Source of the DNA: Isoetes taiwanensis
Taxonomy: Eukaryota > Streptophyta > Lycopodiopsida > Isoetales > Isoetaceae
Assembly (NCBI GenBank): GCA_021234155.1
Contig: JAJEKV010000004.1
Location: forward strand, 7,632,109 to 7,696,108
Direction of reading: 5' to 3'
Length of the DNA: 64,000 nt
Numbering within the stretch: position 1 is the first letter of the stretch; every line of letters begins with the position of its first letter. Positions 48,101 through 58,139 of the stretch are shown here, one piece after another. The translations under genes and the position numbers were made by a program. The notes under the pieces are model-generated. The model made no database searches and was not told the DNA's origin. It saw nothing but the letters and a program-made list of their open reading frames with translations.

Positions 48101-49858
48101 TACATGTGTCTAGCATCTACAGTAGACAACCACCTCCTTCCCAGCAACAAGTCATATATGTCAGTCACATCACAGTTATTTTCAAAAGCCACCACTATGA
48201 AACTTGCTTCAACAATTATACCTTCTATTTCTATTGGCACCCTTGTCACTAGTCCTATAGGTTTTATTTTAGCATTGGAGAATGATCTCAATATGACAGG
48301 TGATGGTTGAGTGACAGTAAGACCACATTTCTTCATTACATGCTGAGGCATGACATTTAATGGAGAGCCTCCATCTAGCAAGACCCTAGACAAATGTAAG
48401 TTACCTAAACTAGCTGAGCATGTAAAGGCACCTGGATCTTTTTCCTCTTGAGTTAACACAACTTTCTCTGTCTCATGCACGTCAGTAAATGAAATTTGTT
48501 CAACATCATTACACTTTAATATTTTCTCCCTATAGCTGGGTGCAATTCTGAGAAGCGTGAGGAGATCTATGCTCACTTTAGAACTTTTTAGGATCATGTC
48601 TAGCTCATCTAACTCTTTATCCTTTTTATTGAACTTCTCGAAAGGAAGTGGAGCTATTACCTGAACTTCTTTGTTGACAGGAATGTTCTTGCTCATACCT
48701 TTATCCAAGGGTGTTCCATTTTCCAACATTTTTCTTGTTTGCACCACCATGATTTCTTCCTGCTCCTCATATTCCTCCACAAACCTAATGGCAGATGTTC
48801 CTTCCAATTTCTTGCCTTTGTCCTGCTTGTCAAAGTATTCTTTGACAAAGCACTTGTCTTCGAGATGACCTATTTCCTTGCAGAAGTTGCACACAGGGCA
48901 AATTTTTCCAAAATGACCTTTCTTTCCACATTTTAAGCATGCCCTGTAATAGCAAATATCAGAAGGATGAGTATCTTTGAAACAATGTGCACAAGGTGGA
49001 TAAGTTTTTTTGCTGTTCTTTAACTCCAAGAGTTGTTTGGTCAATTCTGCAATGGTCTCAGACATCTTGGTCATCTCACTCTTGGATTCATTGATTTTAG
49101 GTGCAGCCTCTTCATCTTTGGATTTTCTTCTTTCTTTCTGCACTGCATACACAGGCACATGCTCATACTCTTGTTCACAATCTGGGTAAAAAGGGTCAGC
49201 ACAATGGTTTACATGGTTATCAGGTAAAAAGGACATATCATTAGAGATTTTGGTTGCCTTTTCAAAAGCCTTGTGTATGGTATCAAAACCTTCCTGATTT
49301 TGAATTTTTAGCATCTTTCTGTGCACCTTAGGTCTTGGTGACAGTCCCTTAATGAAAGCAGCCACAAAATAGAGTGTGGGAGTGGGTACCTGACTCTTTT
49401 GGCACTTTCTCAGGTATGCACTAAACCTTTCCACATAGTGATTGATACTTTCACCTGCTCTTATGCAAAAAGTCTGTAGCTCATTTGCTAGCTCTTGAGG
49501 GGCAGATAGTTTGCCAAACCTAGCCAAAAATTGCTGCACAAGACTCTCATATGTATCAGTACCCATAACTGAGGTCACATGCTCACACCAAGCATATGCC
49601 TCATCAGATTTCATGCATCTCTTAAACTCAGAAAACCTACAGCCCTTTTTACAACCATAATCTCTATAATATTCATCAAATACCTTCAGAAAATGATTAG
49701 CATTCATAGTTGGCTCAAATATGGGTGGAGTAATGGGCAAACTTAGCTCAAAATACTGTGGGATTGCACAATTTGGCTGTACCACAGCTGCAACAGGTAC
49801 TCCTTGTGGTTCTAATGGTTCTGGAGCTTCCTGCTGTTCATTTCTTCTAGGAGCCATG
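48100..49858 (-). CDS. Element B gag with protease
   Basis: The ATG at 49858 is about 45 bp inside the 5' LTR end, and the start reads MAPRRNEQQEAPEPLEPQG. The capsid region includes CMKSDEAYAWCEHVTSVMG, LVQQFLARFGKLSAPQELA and NHYVERFSAYLRKCQ. Two CCHC zinc knuckles follow: CLKCGKKGHFGKIC and CNFCKEIGHLEDKC. The protease segment has VLLDGGSPLNVMPQHVMKK and ends YDLLLGRRWLSTVDARHM, then TAA. The catalytic motif reads DGG, as is common in the Athila/Tat branch. The TAA overlaps the pol start as TAATG. Confidence 0.92.
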
Positions 49859-49880
49859 AGTTCTTTGAAAACCAGGTGGA

Positions 49881-49902
49881 AATCTCGGTAGGACCTCCAA
49901 AA
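49881..49902 (-). other. Primer binding site of element B (tRNA-Gln-like)
   Basis: Minus-strand sequence just inside the 5' LTR reads tggaggtcctaccgagat. Its complement ends ...TAGGACCTCCA, as expected for the 3' acceptor stem of plant tRNA-Gln plus CCA. Three or four T precede it. The tRNA identity rests on recall of the acceptor stem. Confidence 0.6.
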
Positions 49903-52193
49903 TGTTGATGGCAAACCTGGCTAAGCCACCAACCTCAGTTCAAAGAAGCACTAATCTTGGTCTAGGACCTCCAGATCACTTGAGGTGATCACTCTGTGCT
50001 GAAGTATCTGCTTTCAAACTTCCAGAAAACAAGATTTCACTGGTTTCCCAAAATACAAAAAAGCTAGTCTTATTCTAACAGGCACAGAAATCAATGCATA
50101 CAACATTTTGACCCCAAATAAGCATAGCAAGCTACCATGATGTCTGAAGAAAGTGTTGGTAAAAGTCTATGCAAAGAATCCTCATGGTTGGTGAGAAATA
50201 ATGATTCTTGACTCAGTCAGAAGTTGGTCAATGGACTGGACAGTGCACTCAAATTCGCCAAATGAGAACAGTAATGAATTTTCAATCCAACTAAATTTAG
50301 ACAGTGAACACGAGGCCTGCACAATAAGAGCATGCTATTCTCAGGGCTAATAAGTCGGTCAAGAATTTGAGAAATATGTCCGAGTATCTAATGAACATGA
50401 AAAGTATGATGAGACTCTTAAAACATCGGTGAGTTGATCTTTCTTCCTCTCCTTTTTAGTTTTTCCCTTTCTAAACGATTGTAGCAATGCAGCTAGAGCT
50501 CTGTATGCAACTAGATGCAGAAGTATGGCTTCCGCTTCCTATTTCTTGAATTAATTCAAATACAAATGCATCAAATGATATTTTCCAAGGTCAGATTTTC
50601 ATTAAACTGGAATCAAAATCATCACATTTGACATCATGTTAAAGATCAAGGTGATCAATCAACAGGACATCTCCAAAAACACACAAATCTTGAACTTTTC
50701 GGATACAAATCAATCATAATATGCCTCAGAACAGATCCTTAAGGCAGGAGGAACTCTCAGCATCAATTCCGACTTCACACTTCAGGTACTTCGTCTTTGA
50801 ATCGCGCAAAAGCCCACGAATTTCTCTGTTGAATGAATCCCCTTTTTAAAAAACTCTGTTTCCGGCCGGATCTTGGCAAATTCGCAATCAAGGCTACGGT
50901 TTTGGTTTGATTCAACTGTTCTTTAGGTTGAGTAGGACAAAATCGACCAGCAGAGGCAATGATTACTTCGTTTCGCTCAACAGAATGGAGATTTCTTGGC
51001 AAATTCAAATTTCAGGGTTTAGTCCGATATATCCCACAGGCAGAAATCAAAAAGAAAGCTAAGGTATAAATAGAGAACTATTTTGATTTCTCTTGATTAC
51101 GTGGTCTCCTCCCACGCCAAGCTCGGCTCGTGTTTCGACTTGGCATGCCAGGGGGGACGCCACTTGGCAGAGGAAGAGAGGGTAGATAGATTGGGGGGTA
51201 GATGTAGGTAGGTTTTGCCATTTTTTTAATGAGGCACGTTTCCCAAGGAAGCCATTTAGAAGGTCAATATGCACTCTTTTTTCAAAATTTTTTGTGCCAG
51301 GTGGCATGATTCCATGAGGGCTATCAGGTGGTATCATCAAACTCTCAAATGTAATACTTTTGATTTTTGTAGAAAAAATGAATGGGGTGAGTAGGCATTA
51401 GACATGGGATTTGGTGAGGTGGCAAGGAGGGAGAACAAGGCTAATAGGCACATCTATCAAACATTTCAATCTTAGGGTTGACCAACTTTTGGCTTTGGTC
51501 AACATTTGCCTAGTCATCATTTGATGATGCAAGGTGATGTGATGATGTGGAATGAGTGATGTAATGGTATGGAGTGATGTGGTGATGTGGACACCTGTTG
51601 CTTAGGTGGCAACTTGGTGAATGACATATGGAAGTGGCAAATGGTGAGTGGACCAATGTGGCTTTGTAAGTGATGACATATGTATCTAGTCATCATGACA
51701 TGTCACTTGGAGGTGGTGACTAGGCAAACTCGTGTTTAGCCTTTTCAAATGCCTCCTTTTTCTTCTTTTTTTTTTTTATATATAGCCACATGGTGTGGGT
51801 GTGTGATATGATGAAAAGATGATGTAGAACTTGATGCCTAGGCAATCCTTTTGGTGTAACAACTTTGAAAGTGTGCCTTAGGTAGTGGTAGGTCAACTAT
51901 GGAACAAAAGGGCTAGATGTGAGATGTATGATAGTATGGGGTAATGGAATGTTGGAAATGTGGAGTGTGAGGTAGGAGAATAGAAATGACAATATGAGGG
52001 AGAAAGATACCACTTTAATAGCTTGCAAACTTCATAGGGGTCTTCCAAACTTCCAGATGCTCAGGTCCTCTCAATGTGTGATCTTGATTCCAATTTAATG
52101 TCTTCACTTGGTTCTTCAACACAGTATCCTCTTTTTTCCTGCAACATAGATGAGATTTGATGGCACTTGCCATGTTGCCATAGCAGGGCAACA
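49903..52193 (-). repeat. 5' LTR of element B (right)
   Basis: This is the full-length partner of 41336-43629. It is followed at 52194 by the target duplication ATGAG and preceded on its inner side by the primer binding site. Confidence 0.95.
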
Positions 52194-52258
52194 ATGAGAT
52201 TAATCGTGCTGCAACAAGCATAGCACGTGAGCGAACAGCTCCATCCACTGCTACATTC

Positions 52259-53300
52259 CTGCAAAATAGCAAGAAGAGTAAAGAGGCGCCATAGTCTACA
52301 AAGCACAAAAAACAAAAGAATGCGACTTTGACATACAACCACATACTTTATCAAAGGAATGAGGTGCCTTGTGAAATTTCCAAAAAATAACCACCTGGCA
52401 CCATTCTGTGTCGCTGCAGTAGATCACTTGTAGATCACTTGCATTGTTAATCTCTGCTTGCTTCCAGAACACCCAAAATGCCAGATTGTGAATAGTGGAA
52501 CCCTAAAGCAAAACCTCTCGAGATTTGCATGCGATGAATCGTGGTTTTTTTTTTAAGGGGTTAAACCATTGGCAAGTGCCATAAAAAATAAGAAATGTGT
52601 ATGCGCACTCTAGATGTACGCATTAGTACATCCATGACAATACACCATGAAATCATATAAAAACCTTAGGGAAAAACGTACAAAAATACAAAAGCAACCC
52701 CCTGTTATAATGCTCGATATTAGAAAGGAAGCGCTATTTTGAAGTCAAGATTGTATTTGAATTGTTTGCCATGGTTGTCAAATCCTCAAGAAATAGAGCC
52801 ACCTAAGCGTTTGACCCCATGAAATGCATAGGTGTAGGGCTAGAATGCACCGAGAAGGCATATGCTATAGAATATTTCCATATCCAAAGGCTGGGAATAT
52901 ACGAGAGCCCGCATCGATAAGGTTGTTATGACACATAGCAAAGAAACAAACATCATGTGGCGGAAAAAATTAATCACACTCCAAAAACAAAACAATTAGA
53001 GAAAACCACGCAAGAAAGTAAATAACAAGTTCTACCTTCATAATTGTAGTAAATTCTACATGTAGAAAGGCATATAATTATTTCATTCATTTGGCCGCAT
53101 ATATGTCCCAAATTTAAGGATGGAAGTTACAGATCATAAATAGACTAATACATAACAATTATATTTTAAGTTTATGCAAGAAATAAACTGATTCTTGTTC
53201 ACGGATCATAAATACTAACACATAACACATAGCAACACATAGTACAAGATAACATACATCATCATACATATAGCAACACAAGTACAAGATAACATAAGTA
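52259..53300. other. Spacer right of the split exon
   Basis: The minus strand at about 52400-52500 (STIHNLAFWVFWKQA and nearby) could hold an upstream exon of the ARM/HEAT-like gene, but no clear splice pair is seen. From about 52540 the sequence is AT-rich, and from 53160 it holds repeated acataac/caagataacata strings that probably belong to the antisense LTR. Confidence 0.4.
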
Positions 53301-54501
53301 ATATACCATAAGTATGGGCTCTACCCCGGGCTCAGACTCTAGGGGGTCGACTAGATAACAGCAAACAGAGATATAACATGGCGTTGGCTAGCATAGAACA
53401 ATGGCTAGGGTAGTCCCCTCCATCCGCCCCTCCTACTCTGTAGATAGGTTGAAACATACTATGGCGTGGTTGTCGCCTTTCGGAGATGCAATCTCATAGA
53501 ATCACCCTATGAGACTATTCCAGGTTACATCTCCCCGGTCCGATGAGGCAGATCAGGGAGTTGTCCCCTCTCCAGGCATGATGGATTAATGTGTGTGCTA
53601 GAGAACACGTGCCACATCAACAGCCCCCGCATCCGTATCCGACTTACTCCCCTAAATCTAAAGGCCGCTCACCGCGCTCATTCGAGTCCCAAGATGTCCA
53701 TATAGGTACTCATCCTGCGTCCCAGGGAGTGTCAGACCCGTACCTGGCCCTCTTCAGTGACCGGCTATAAGCCTGACACACTATAGGAATCCTATAGCCT
53801 GCTAGGCAAGATCCCACCTCTGTTTCACTATCATACCCGTTATCTGGTGCTGAATCACAACATAGCATCCACAGCCAGGTGGGCTCTTGTGCACAGACCG
53901 CAAGTACTGGGTCTTAGGTTTCTAGCTAGAGACACATCTACTACTAGAAAGCTTTCAGGTCTCTACTAACCCTAGACACACAAGAGAAACAGAAAGAGAG
54001 AACATAATCATAAGCAAAGTATCCATCATCATCTTAACAGTACATAATAGAGATATCTATCATCCATCTAATCATATAAGGATTAGCTGACGCACAAACT
54101 ATCTAGCGACTAACCAGTCTCTTGGCTAGACCCATTGTCACGAAAAGCATCCATTCTTCTGGTCTAGTTACAGTGGCTAGTAGCTCCTCCTTTTTCCAAC
54201 TCTTCCCAAATCGATTTGGGGCAGAATTGGGGGTAGGGACCCAATTTGGACCCCAATATTAGCAAGTTCCCCCGGGCCAATCAATTTGGGCCAGGTGCCA
54301 CTCCCTAATTAGCTGACCTTTACTAATTAATACATTAATTAGCCTAATTAGGTTATTTAACTTATTAACAATTTAGCATAGATAATAAAAGCCTTTCTGG
54401 TTAATCCAAGTTATCCCTAATGACCCATAAGGATCTACTAATACCCTGGTGACTTGTCATAGTATATATACGTATATCGTATAAATACATGGAACGTCAC
54501 A
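53300..54501 (-). repeat. Antisense LTR related to element A
   Basis: The reverse complement starts TGTGACGTTCCA at 54501 and follows the element A LTR: blocks equivalent to gtctgacactccctgggt (near 53725-53740), agagaacacgtgccacatc (53602-53620) and the GGAGGGGCGGATGGAGGGGAC region (near 53420). The polypurine tract (reverse complement of ttctctcccctt) flanks it. The far end is uncertain and could reach about 53000. No internal region remains on its left, so only the 3' part of a minus-strand element survives. Confidence 0.75.
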
Positions 54502-55070
54502 TTCTCTCCCCTTGGAATAATGTTGTCCTCAGCATTGACGTTAGTTTAATAAAAAAATAATTAAGCTATAGAATTTCATAAGGTAATACAATATTACAGA
54601 ACTGATCACTGATCAAAGTTGTTTTAGGACCGTAGTCCATTCATAACAGATAATAAACAGTATATCACAAAATTACATTTGAGCACACATGGGAAACACG
54701 CTCGAATAACAAGAGATGGCCCCAGACTGAGGCCCGGAATCCTCTGGAGGTACCACAGTATGCGCTATTGGCCTGCAGAATTATAGTACATCAGTACTTA
54801 TAAAATAATTAGAATAGTGTGGTTGAAGGGATCACCGCCTTAAAAAAAAAAGAAATAGGAATGAAGGAAATCCTATCGTGCCTAAGGCTTGCATTTCGTC
54901 TCGGAGTAAGGAATGGCAATGTTTCCATTATAGCCGTAGACGAATGCGTCCTATCATGAATGCCTATATGCCCATTTCCCCAGGACGTTCCAAAGATAAT
55001 ATACGCCCGAACACGATATTATATCGCCATCGCCACACGCATACGTCACGCTTGACATGTACCTGAGAGC
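54502..55070 (-). mobile_element. Truncated 3' UTR of an antisense element A relative
   Basis: The reverse complement matches the element A 3' UTR: atgctgaggacaacattatt at 54517-54538, and the segment with attatagccgtagacgaatg (54927-54946) corresponds to 12031-12065. It stops at about 55070, where element C begins in the opposite orientation. The two elements are therefore head to head, the antisense copy having been cut or interrupted. Confidence 0.65.
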
Positions 55071-55079
55071 GGGATAACG

Positions 55080-56568
55080 TTGCACCTAGGAGCTAAAGGT
55101 TGCACCTAGGGGGCAACTTTGGATGTTGGGTATGTAATTAAACATACACAACAAAAGGTTCCTTGTTCATCCATTTCCAAATGGCTTAAAGCCATTTGTC
55201 CATATGGATGCCCTAACCTAGATAGGGTCTATATAAGGGCTAAAACCCTAGACCCTAGCTCTCCTTTCATTTTGCCAATTAGGGTTCTCTAGAGCTTCCT
55301 TTCCTTTTTCGCATTTAGGGTTCCCTTGGGCCCATTCGGCCAAGGTAGGACTCGAAATCGCATTGCCAGGCTCCGAAAAGCCGGATTTGCACAACAGGTT
55401 GTCGAGTAGCAGCCATCTTCGCCAAGATCAGGAGTATGGACGCCTTCCGAGGATCAAGAGCGAACCAAGGAGCAGGTATCTAGTTGTTCTCACAGCAAAA
55501 CCGTCTTTTGGGCGTGGCAATATGCCGATTCAGTATGTTAGATCATCTCCAGAAGCCTTGTAGAACCCTAGATCTGAAACTCTAACGAATGAACCTAACA
55601 TTGGATGTTAAGTAGATAGATTGATGTGATTCTCTAATTTCGCTCGCGGATATTGCATGTATTCCACGCGGACCTCCTTGTATTGGGAAGGGGGTAGAGA
55701 CCTAAAAGGTCGGTAGTAGATGCTCCTAGCATAGCACCTTAGTTCCCAAGTATTTGCGGCCTGCGGTAACGTGAACCCACCGGCCGTGGGTGAAGGGGCA
55801 AGGCCGGGTTGATAAGGAGGAACTTGTCTCATCGCTGGACTGACCCCTCCGGGTAGTAAAGCCTATCGGGGTCTCGCTGGCTAGGCTTAATGGCTTGTCA
55901 CCGCGTGTGGGCAAGGCATGAGCTCGACACTCGTGGGGTGGTGAATATGACCTTCCAAAGTGAGTTCAAGTCAATAAGGGCAAGTGGCCCTCTAGCCGCC
56001 TCAGCGATGAGCATGGATGCCTCCGAGGAGAGGAAACTCTCTTCCCGCCTCATCGGGCTGGGGAGATGCAACCCGCCAGTAGTAGCCCCATTGGCTATTC
56101 ACCCCGCGGCAGTTACGGTCAAGTCCCAACACTTTTCACCTACTCGCAAAGTGTGCACTGGAGGGGCGGATGGAGTGGACTACCCTAAGCCATGTTCTAT
56201 GCCAGCCAAATCCATTGCCATGAATTTCGCCTCGCAATGAACTCGAGACCTAGCCGTCGGGTCATCCCTCTTGAGTCCGAGCCCCGGTAGGGACTCCCCT
56301 TGTTGTTGTTGCTATGAAGGTATTGTTATCTCTATGATGTTGCTATCTCTATGGTGATTGTATATTGTTAGTTGTGCTCACGCTTGTTTATTCACGCTCC
56401 GCAGATAGGTCTAATTCGATGGAAGACGGGTGAATGACACATCCACTCTTCCCTTTGCCGGGCTCGCCCCATGGGAGTAGAGTCGGTGGATGGCCCCCCG
56501 CCGCCGCCAGGGGAATGCTCCTCCTTCAATAATGATGCGGGCATCGATAAGGAGTAGGGGACGCCACA
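55080..56568 (+). repeat. 5' LTR of element C (start approximate)
   Basis: It contains a core promoter tctatataagggc (about 55247) followed by telo-box-like tagggttct motifs (55280, 55316). It has blocks shared with the element A LTR: gatgctcctagcatagcacc with tttgcggcctgcggtaac (55710-55770) and ggggcggatggagtggac (56163-56180). It ends ...gacgccaca two bases before the primer binding site. The left end is inferred from the limit of the antisense element. Confidence 0.6.
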
Positions 56569-56570
56569 GT

Positions 56571-56584
56571 TGGTATCGTGAGCA
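56571..56584 (+). other. Primer binding site of element C (Met-type, imperfect)
   Basis: tggtatcgtgagca resembles the usual initiator-Met primer site tggtatcagagc with changes in the middle. It lies two bases after the presumed LTR end CCACA, the normal place. Confidence 0.5.
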
Positions 56585-56782
56585 TGATCTTGGCATCCAA
56601 GATCGAGCACTGGCCATTTTTCCCTTAGGACTAACAGTAGATTCGAGTCTTGGGGTATAGCCACCCAAGCAAGAGCTTCGAAAAAAATTGGAAAATTTTC
56701 CAATTTTGGGTTAGAACATAGCTCCATGCTAGATTGCTAGTGAAGTATAGCATCACCCAACCTAAATTGCCAAGAAAGCAGG

Positions 56783-56860
56783 CCACCCCTCACAGAGTGC
56801 GCCCAGGCCCATTCGGTTCGCAATCCAAACTGAACCAGGCGCACTGTGTGAGTGGTTGAC
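56783..56860. promoter_or_regulatory. Long imperfect palindrome, copy 1
   Basis: The left arm cccctcacagagtgcgcc and right arm ggcgcactgtgtgagtgg are inverted complements with one mismatch in the core. They flank about 35 bp with cattcggttcgcaatcc. It is the first of four copies in element C. Confidence 0.8.
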
Positions 56861-56997
56861 TAACGTTGACCTAAATAGAAGAACAAGTAATTAAACTGAT
56901 AGTATAGATTAGTTACTCCCTTCATTCTAGCCCTGTTTGTATTTTATAACACTAATAAAGTCCCTGTGAATTATAAGATAGCCTCAAAAACAGTCGA

Positions 56998-57065
56998 CCC
57001 CTCACAGAGTGCGCCCAGACTCATTCGATTGGCAATCCAATCTGCCCAAAGACCGTGAGTGGTGG
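56998..57065. promoter_or_regulatory. Long imperfect palindrome, copy 2
   Basis: The left arm is intact (cccctcacagagtgcgcc) with cattcgattggcaatcc in the loop. The right arm is decayed to gaccgtgagtggt. It lies about 215 bp after copy 1 and about 110 bp before the TATA box at 57174. Confidence 0.75.
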
Positions 57066-57173
57066 GTGTTTTAGAATATGGTGAAACCAAATGAACGCCT
57101 CGTACCTTCGCTAATGCCCTAGTTTGTTTTTCCCCATATGAATTGCAGGTCCCAACCCTAAATTCCACCTCCC

Positions 57174-57221
57174 TATAAATAGGAAATTAGGGTTTCCATT
57201 TTATCCCCACCTTTCCCGGAG
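57174..57221 (+). promoter_or_regulatory. Internal promoter of the H3-like ORF in element C
   Basis: A TATA box ctataaatagg at about 57173 is followed 10 bp on by ttagggtttcc (telo-box). It is preceded by palindromes 1 and 2. The segment from palindrome to TATA resembles that before ORF2 (shared pieces such as catatgaattgcag/cacatgaattatac and ccctaaatt/acctaaaat). Confidence 0.55.
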
Positions 57222-57443
57222 AACAGCTCGCCCAAGAGGACGATCTTCAGGCGCCAGAACTCGAAACTCGTCAAAGAAAAGCATGGCACGGACGACATGC
57301 TGCTTGCATTGCAGGAGGCGTCGGAGCAGCACATCGTACACCACTTTGAAGACTCTGTTGCGTGTGCCCAGCACGCTAAGAGAGTAACTTGTATGCCCAA
57401 AGATATGAGGCTAGCGCGGTATATTAAGAAGGAACCTTTTTGA
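57222..57443 (+). pseudogene. Histone H3-like C-terminal fold, element C ORF1 remnant
   Basis: The frame ending at TGA 57441 reads [16 protein letters not shown], then [18 protein letters not shown], then [20 protein letters not shown], ending KKEPF. This follows H3 from the alpha-1 helix to the C-terminus: LALQEA.E, FED, HAKRVT, MPKD and LAR.I are all H3 positions. The H3 tail and the long N-terminal domain seen in element A are missing and there is no ATG, so the copy has lost its 5' part between leader and fold. It diverges strongly from element A ORF1, so the two are old relatives rather than a recent copy. Confidence 0.8.
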
Positions 57444-57578
57444 ATTGTTGTAAATAACCTTCTTTCTAGTATAAGTTTGTAGTTGGTAAATTAATTGAGT
57501 GTAAGTAGGATGCATTACCGAATTTTGTATTTAGAAAATAGTAAAATTGGAACAAAAAAACCAAGCATTTTGGTCCTA

Positions 57579-57655
57579 CCCCTCACAGAGTGCGCCCAGA
57601 CCCATTCGGTTTGGAAACCGATCCCACCCTGGCGCACTGTGTGAGTAGTCGACCC
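57579..57655. promoter_or_regulatory. Long imperfect palindrome, copy 3
   Basis: Left arm acccctcacagagtgcgcc, loop with cattcggtttggaaaccgat, right arm ggcgcactgtgtgagtagtc. This is the best preserved copy together with copy 1. Confidence 0.8.
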
Positions 57656-57780
57656 CAATCTAGCCCAAAACTTGCCCGAATGAGGCGAGTAATGGCTCAA
57701 TCCAGGTTATCTCGACGAGATGTATAGGATTATACTCTTAGTTCTCCAGTTTAGTATCAACCTTGACCGAAATAGGAGCC

Positions 57781-57855
57781 CACCCCTCACAGAGTGCGCC
57801 CGAACCGATTCGGTTCCCGAACCGATCCCACCCGGGGCGACTGCGGTGAGTGGTC
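57781..57855. promoter_or_regulatory. Long imperfect palindrome, copy 4
   Basis: The left arm cacccctcacagagtgcgcc is intact, the loop has gattcggttcccgaaccgat, and the right arm is altered (ggggcgactgcggtgagtgg). It lies about 202 bp after copy 3 and about 160 bp before the TATA box at 58017. Confidence 0.75.
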
Positions 57856-57999
57856 AAGCCCGAATTGACCCCAAAGCTGTCCTTAGGCGAACCAAAATCA
57901 TGCTTAGGGACCCTTAGGAGCATTTCCAAGCTCAGTAGCACATGAATTATACCTCTAGACCCTAGAAATTGTGGGACTGCAAAACCTAAAATTTTTCCC

Positions 58000-58030
58000 A
58001 AAATTAGGGTTTTGCCTATAAATGGAACCC
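58000..58030 (+). promoter_or_regulatory. Internal promoter of ORF2 in element C
   Basis: A telo-box attagggtttt at about 58001 is followed by the TATA box cctataaatgg at about 58014. A pyrimidine/GC-rich leader leads to the ATG at 58140. Confidence 0.55.
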
Positions 58031-58139
58031 CAAGTGTCATTTGCACCTTACAACCTCGCTCTCGCTTCCAAGCCGATTTTCCTCGATCCTCGGGGCGCTT
58101 CAAAGATCTGCTCCTGTCATCCCCATCTCCTCGCTGCTC

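Larger units (their letters stand above)
41331..52198 (-). mobile_element. Element B: complete Ty3/Gypsy (Tat/Athila-like) with two RNase H regions
   Basis: It has two LTRs of 2294 and 2291 bp (41336-43629 and 49903-52193), nearly identical, with TG...CA ends, flanked by the 5-bp target duplication ATGAG (41331-41335 and 52194-52198). Coding is on the minus strand: gag-protease 49858-48100, a pol frame 48100-46256 with RNase H before RT, then decayed RNase H and integrase to about 44690. The primer binding site lies directly inside the right LTR. The high LTR similarity means recent insertion, although the pol 3' half is already broken. No clear polypurine tract is seen next to the left LTR. 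Confidence 0.93.
41295..52258 (-). pseudogene. Exon of the ARM/HEAT-like gene split by element B
   Basis: On the minus strand the exon opens at 52258 (acceptor ttttgcag) and reads NVAVDGAVRSRAMLVAARLI up to the target duplication. It resumes at 41335 and reads SSDSSSSAVTLQ to 41295. Removing element B and one copy of ATGAG restores a continuous frame, and its phase fits the next exon at 40780. The 10.9-kb insertion in a coding exon should inactivate this allele unless another copy exists. Confidence 0.75.
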
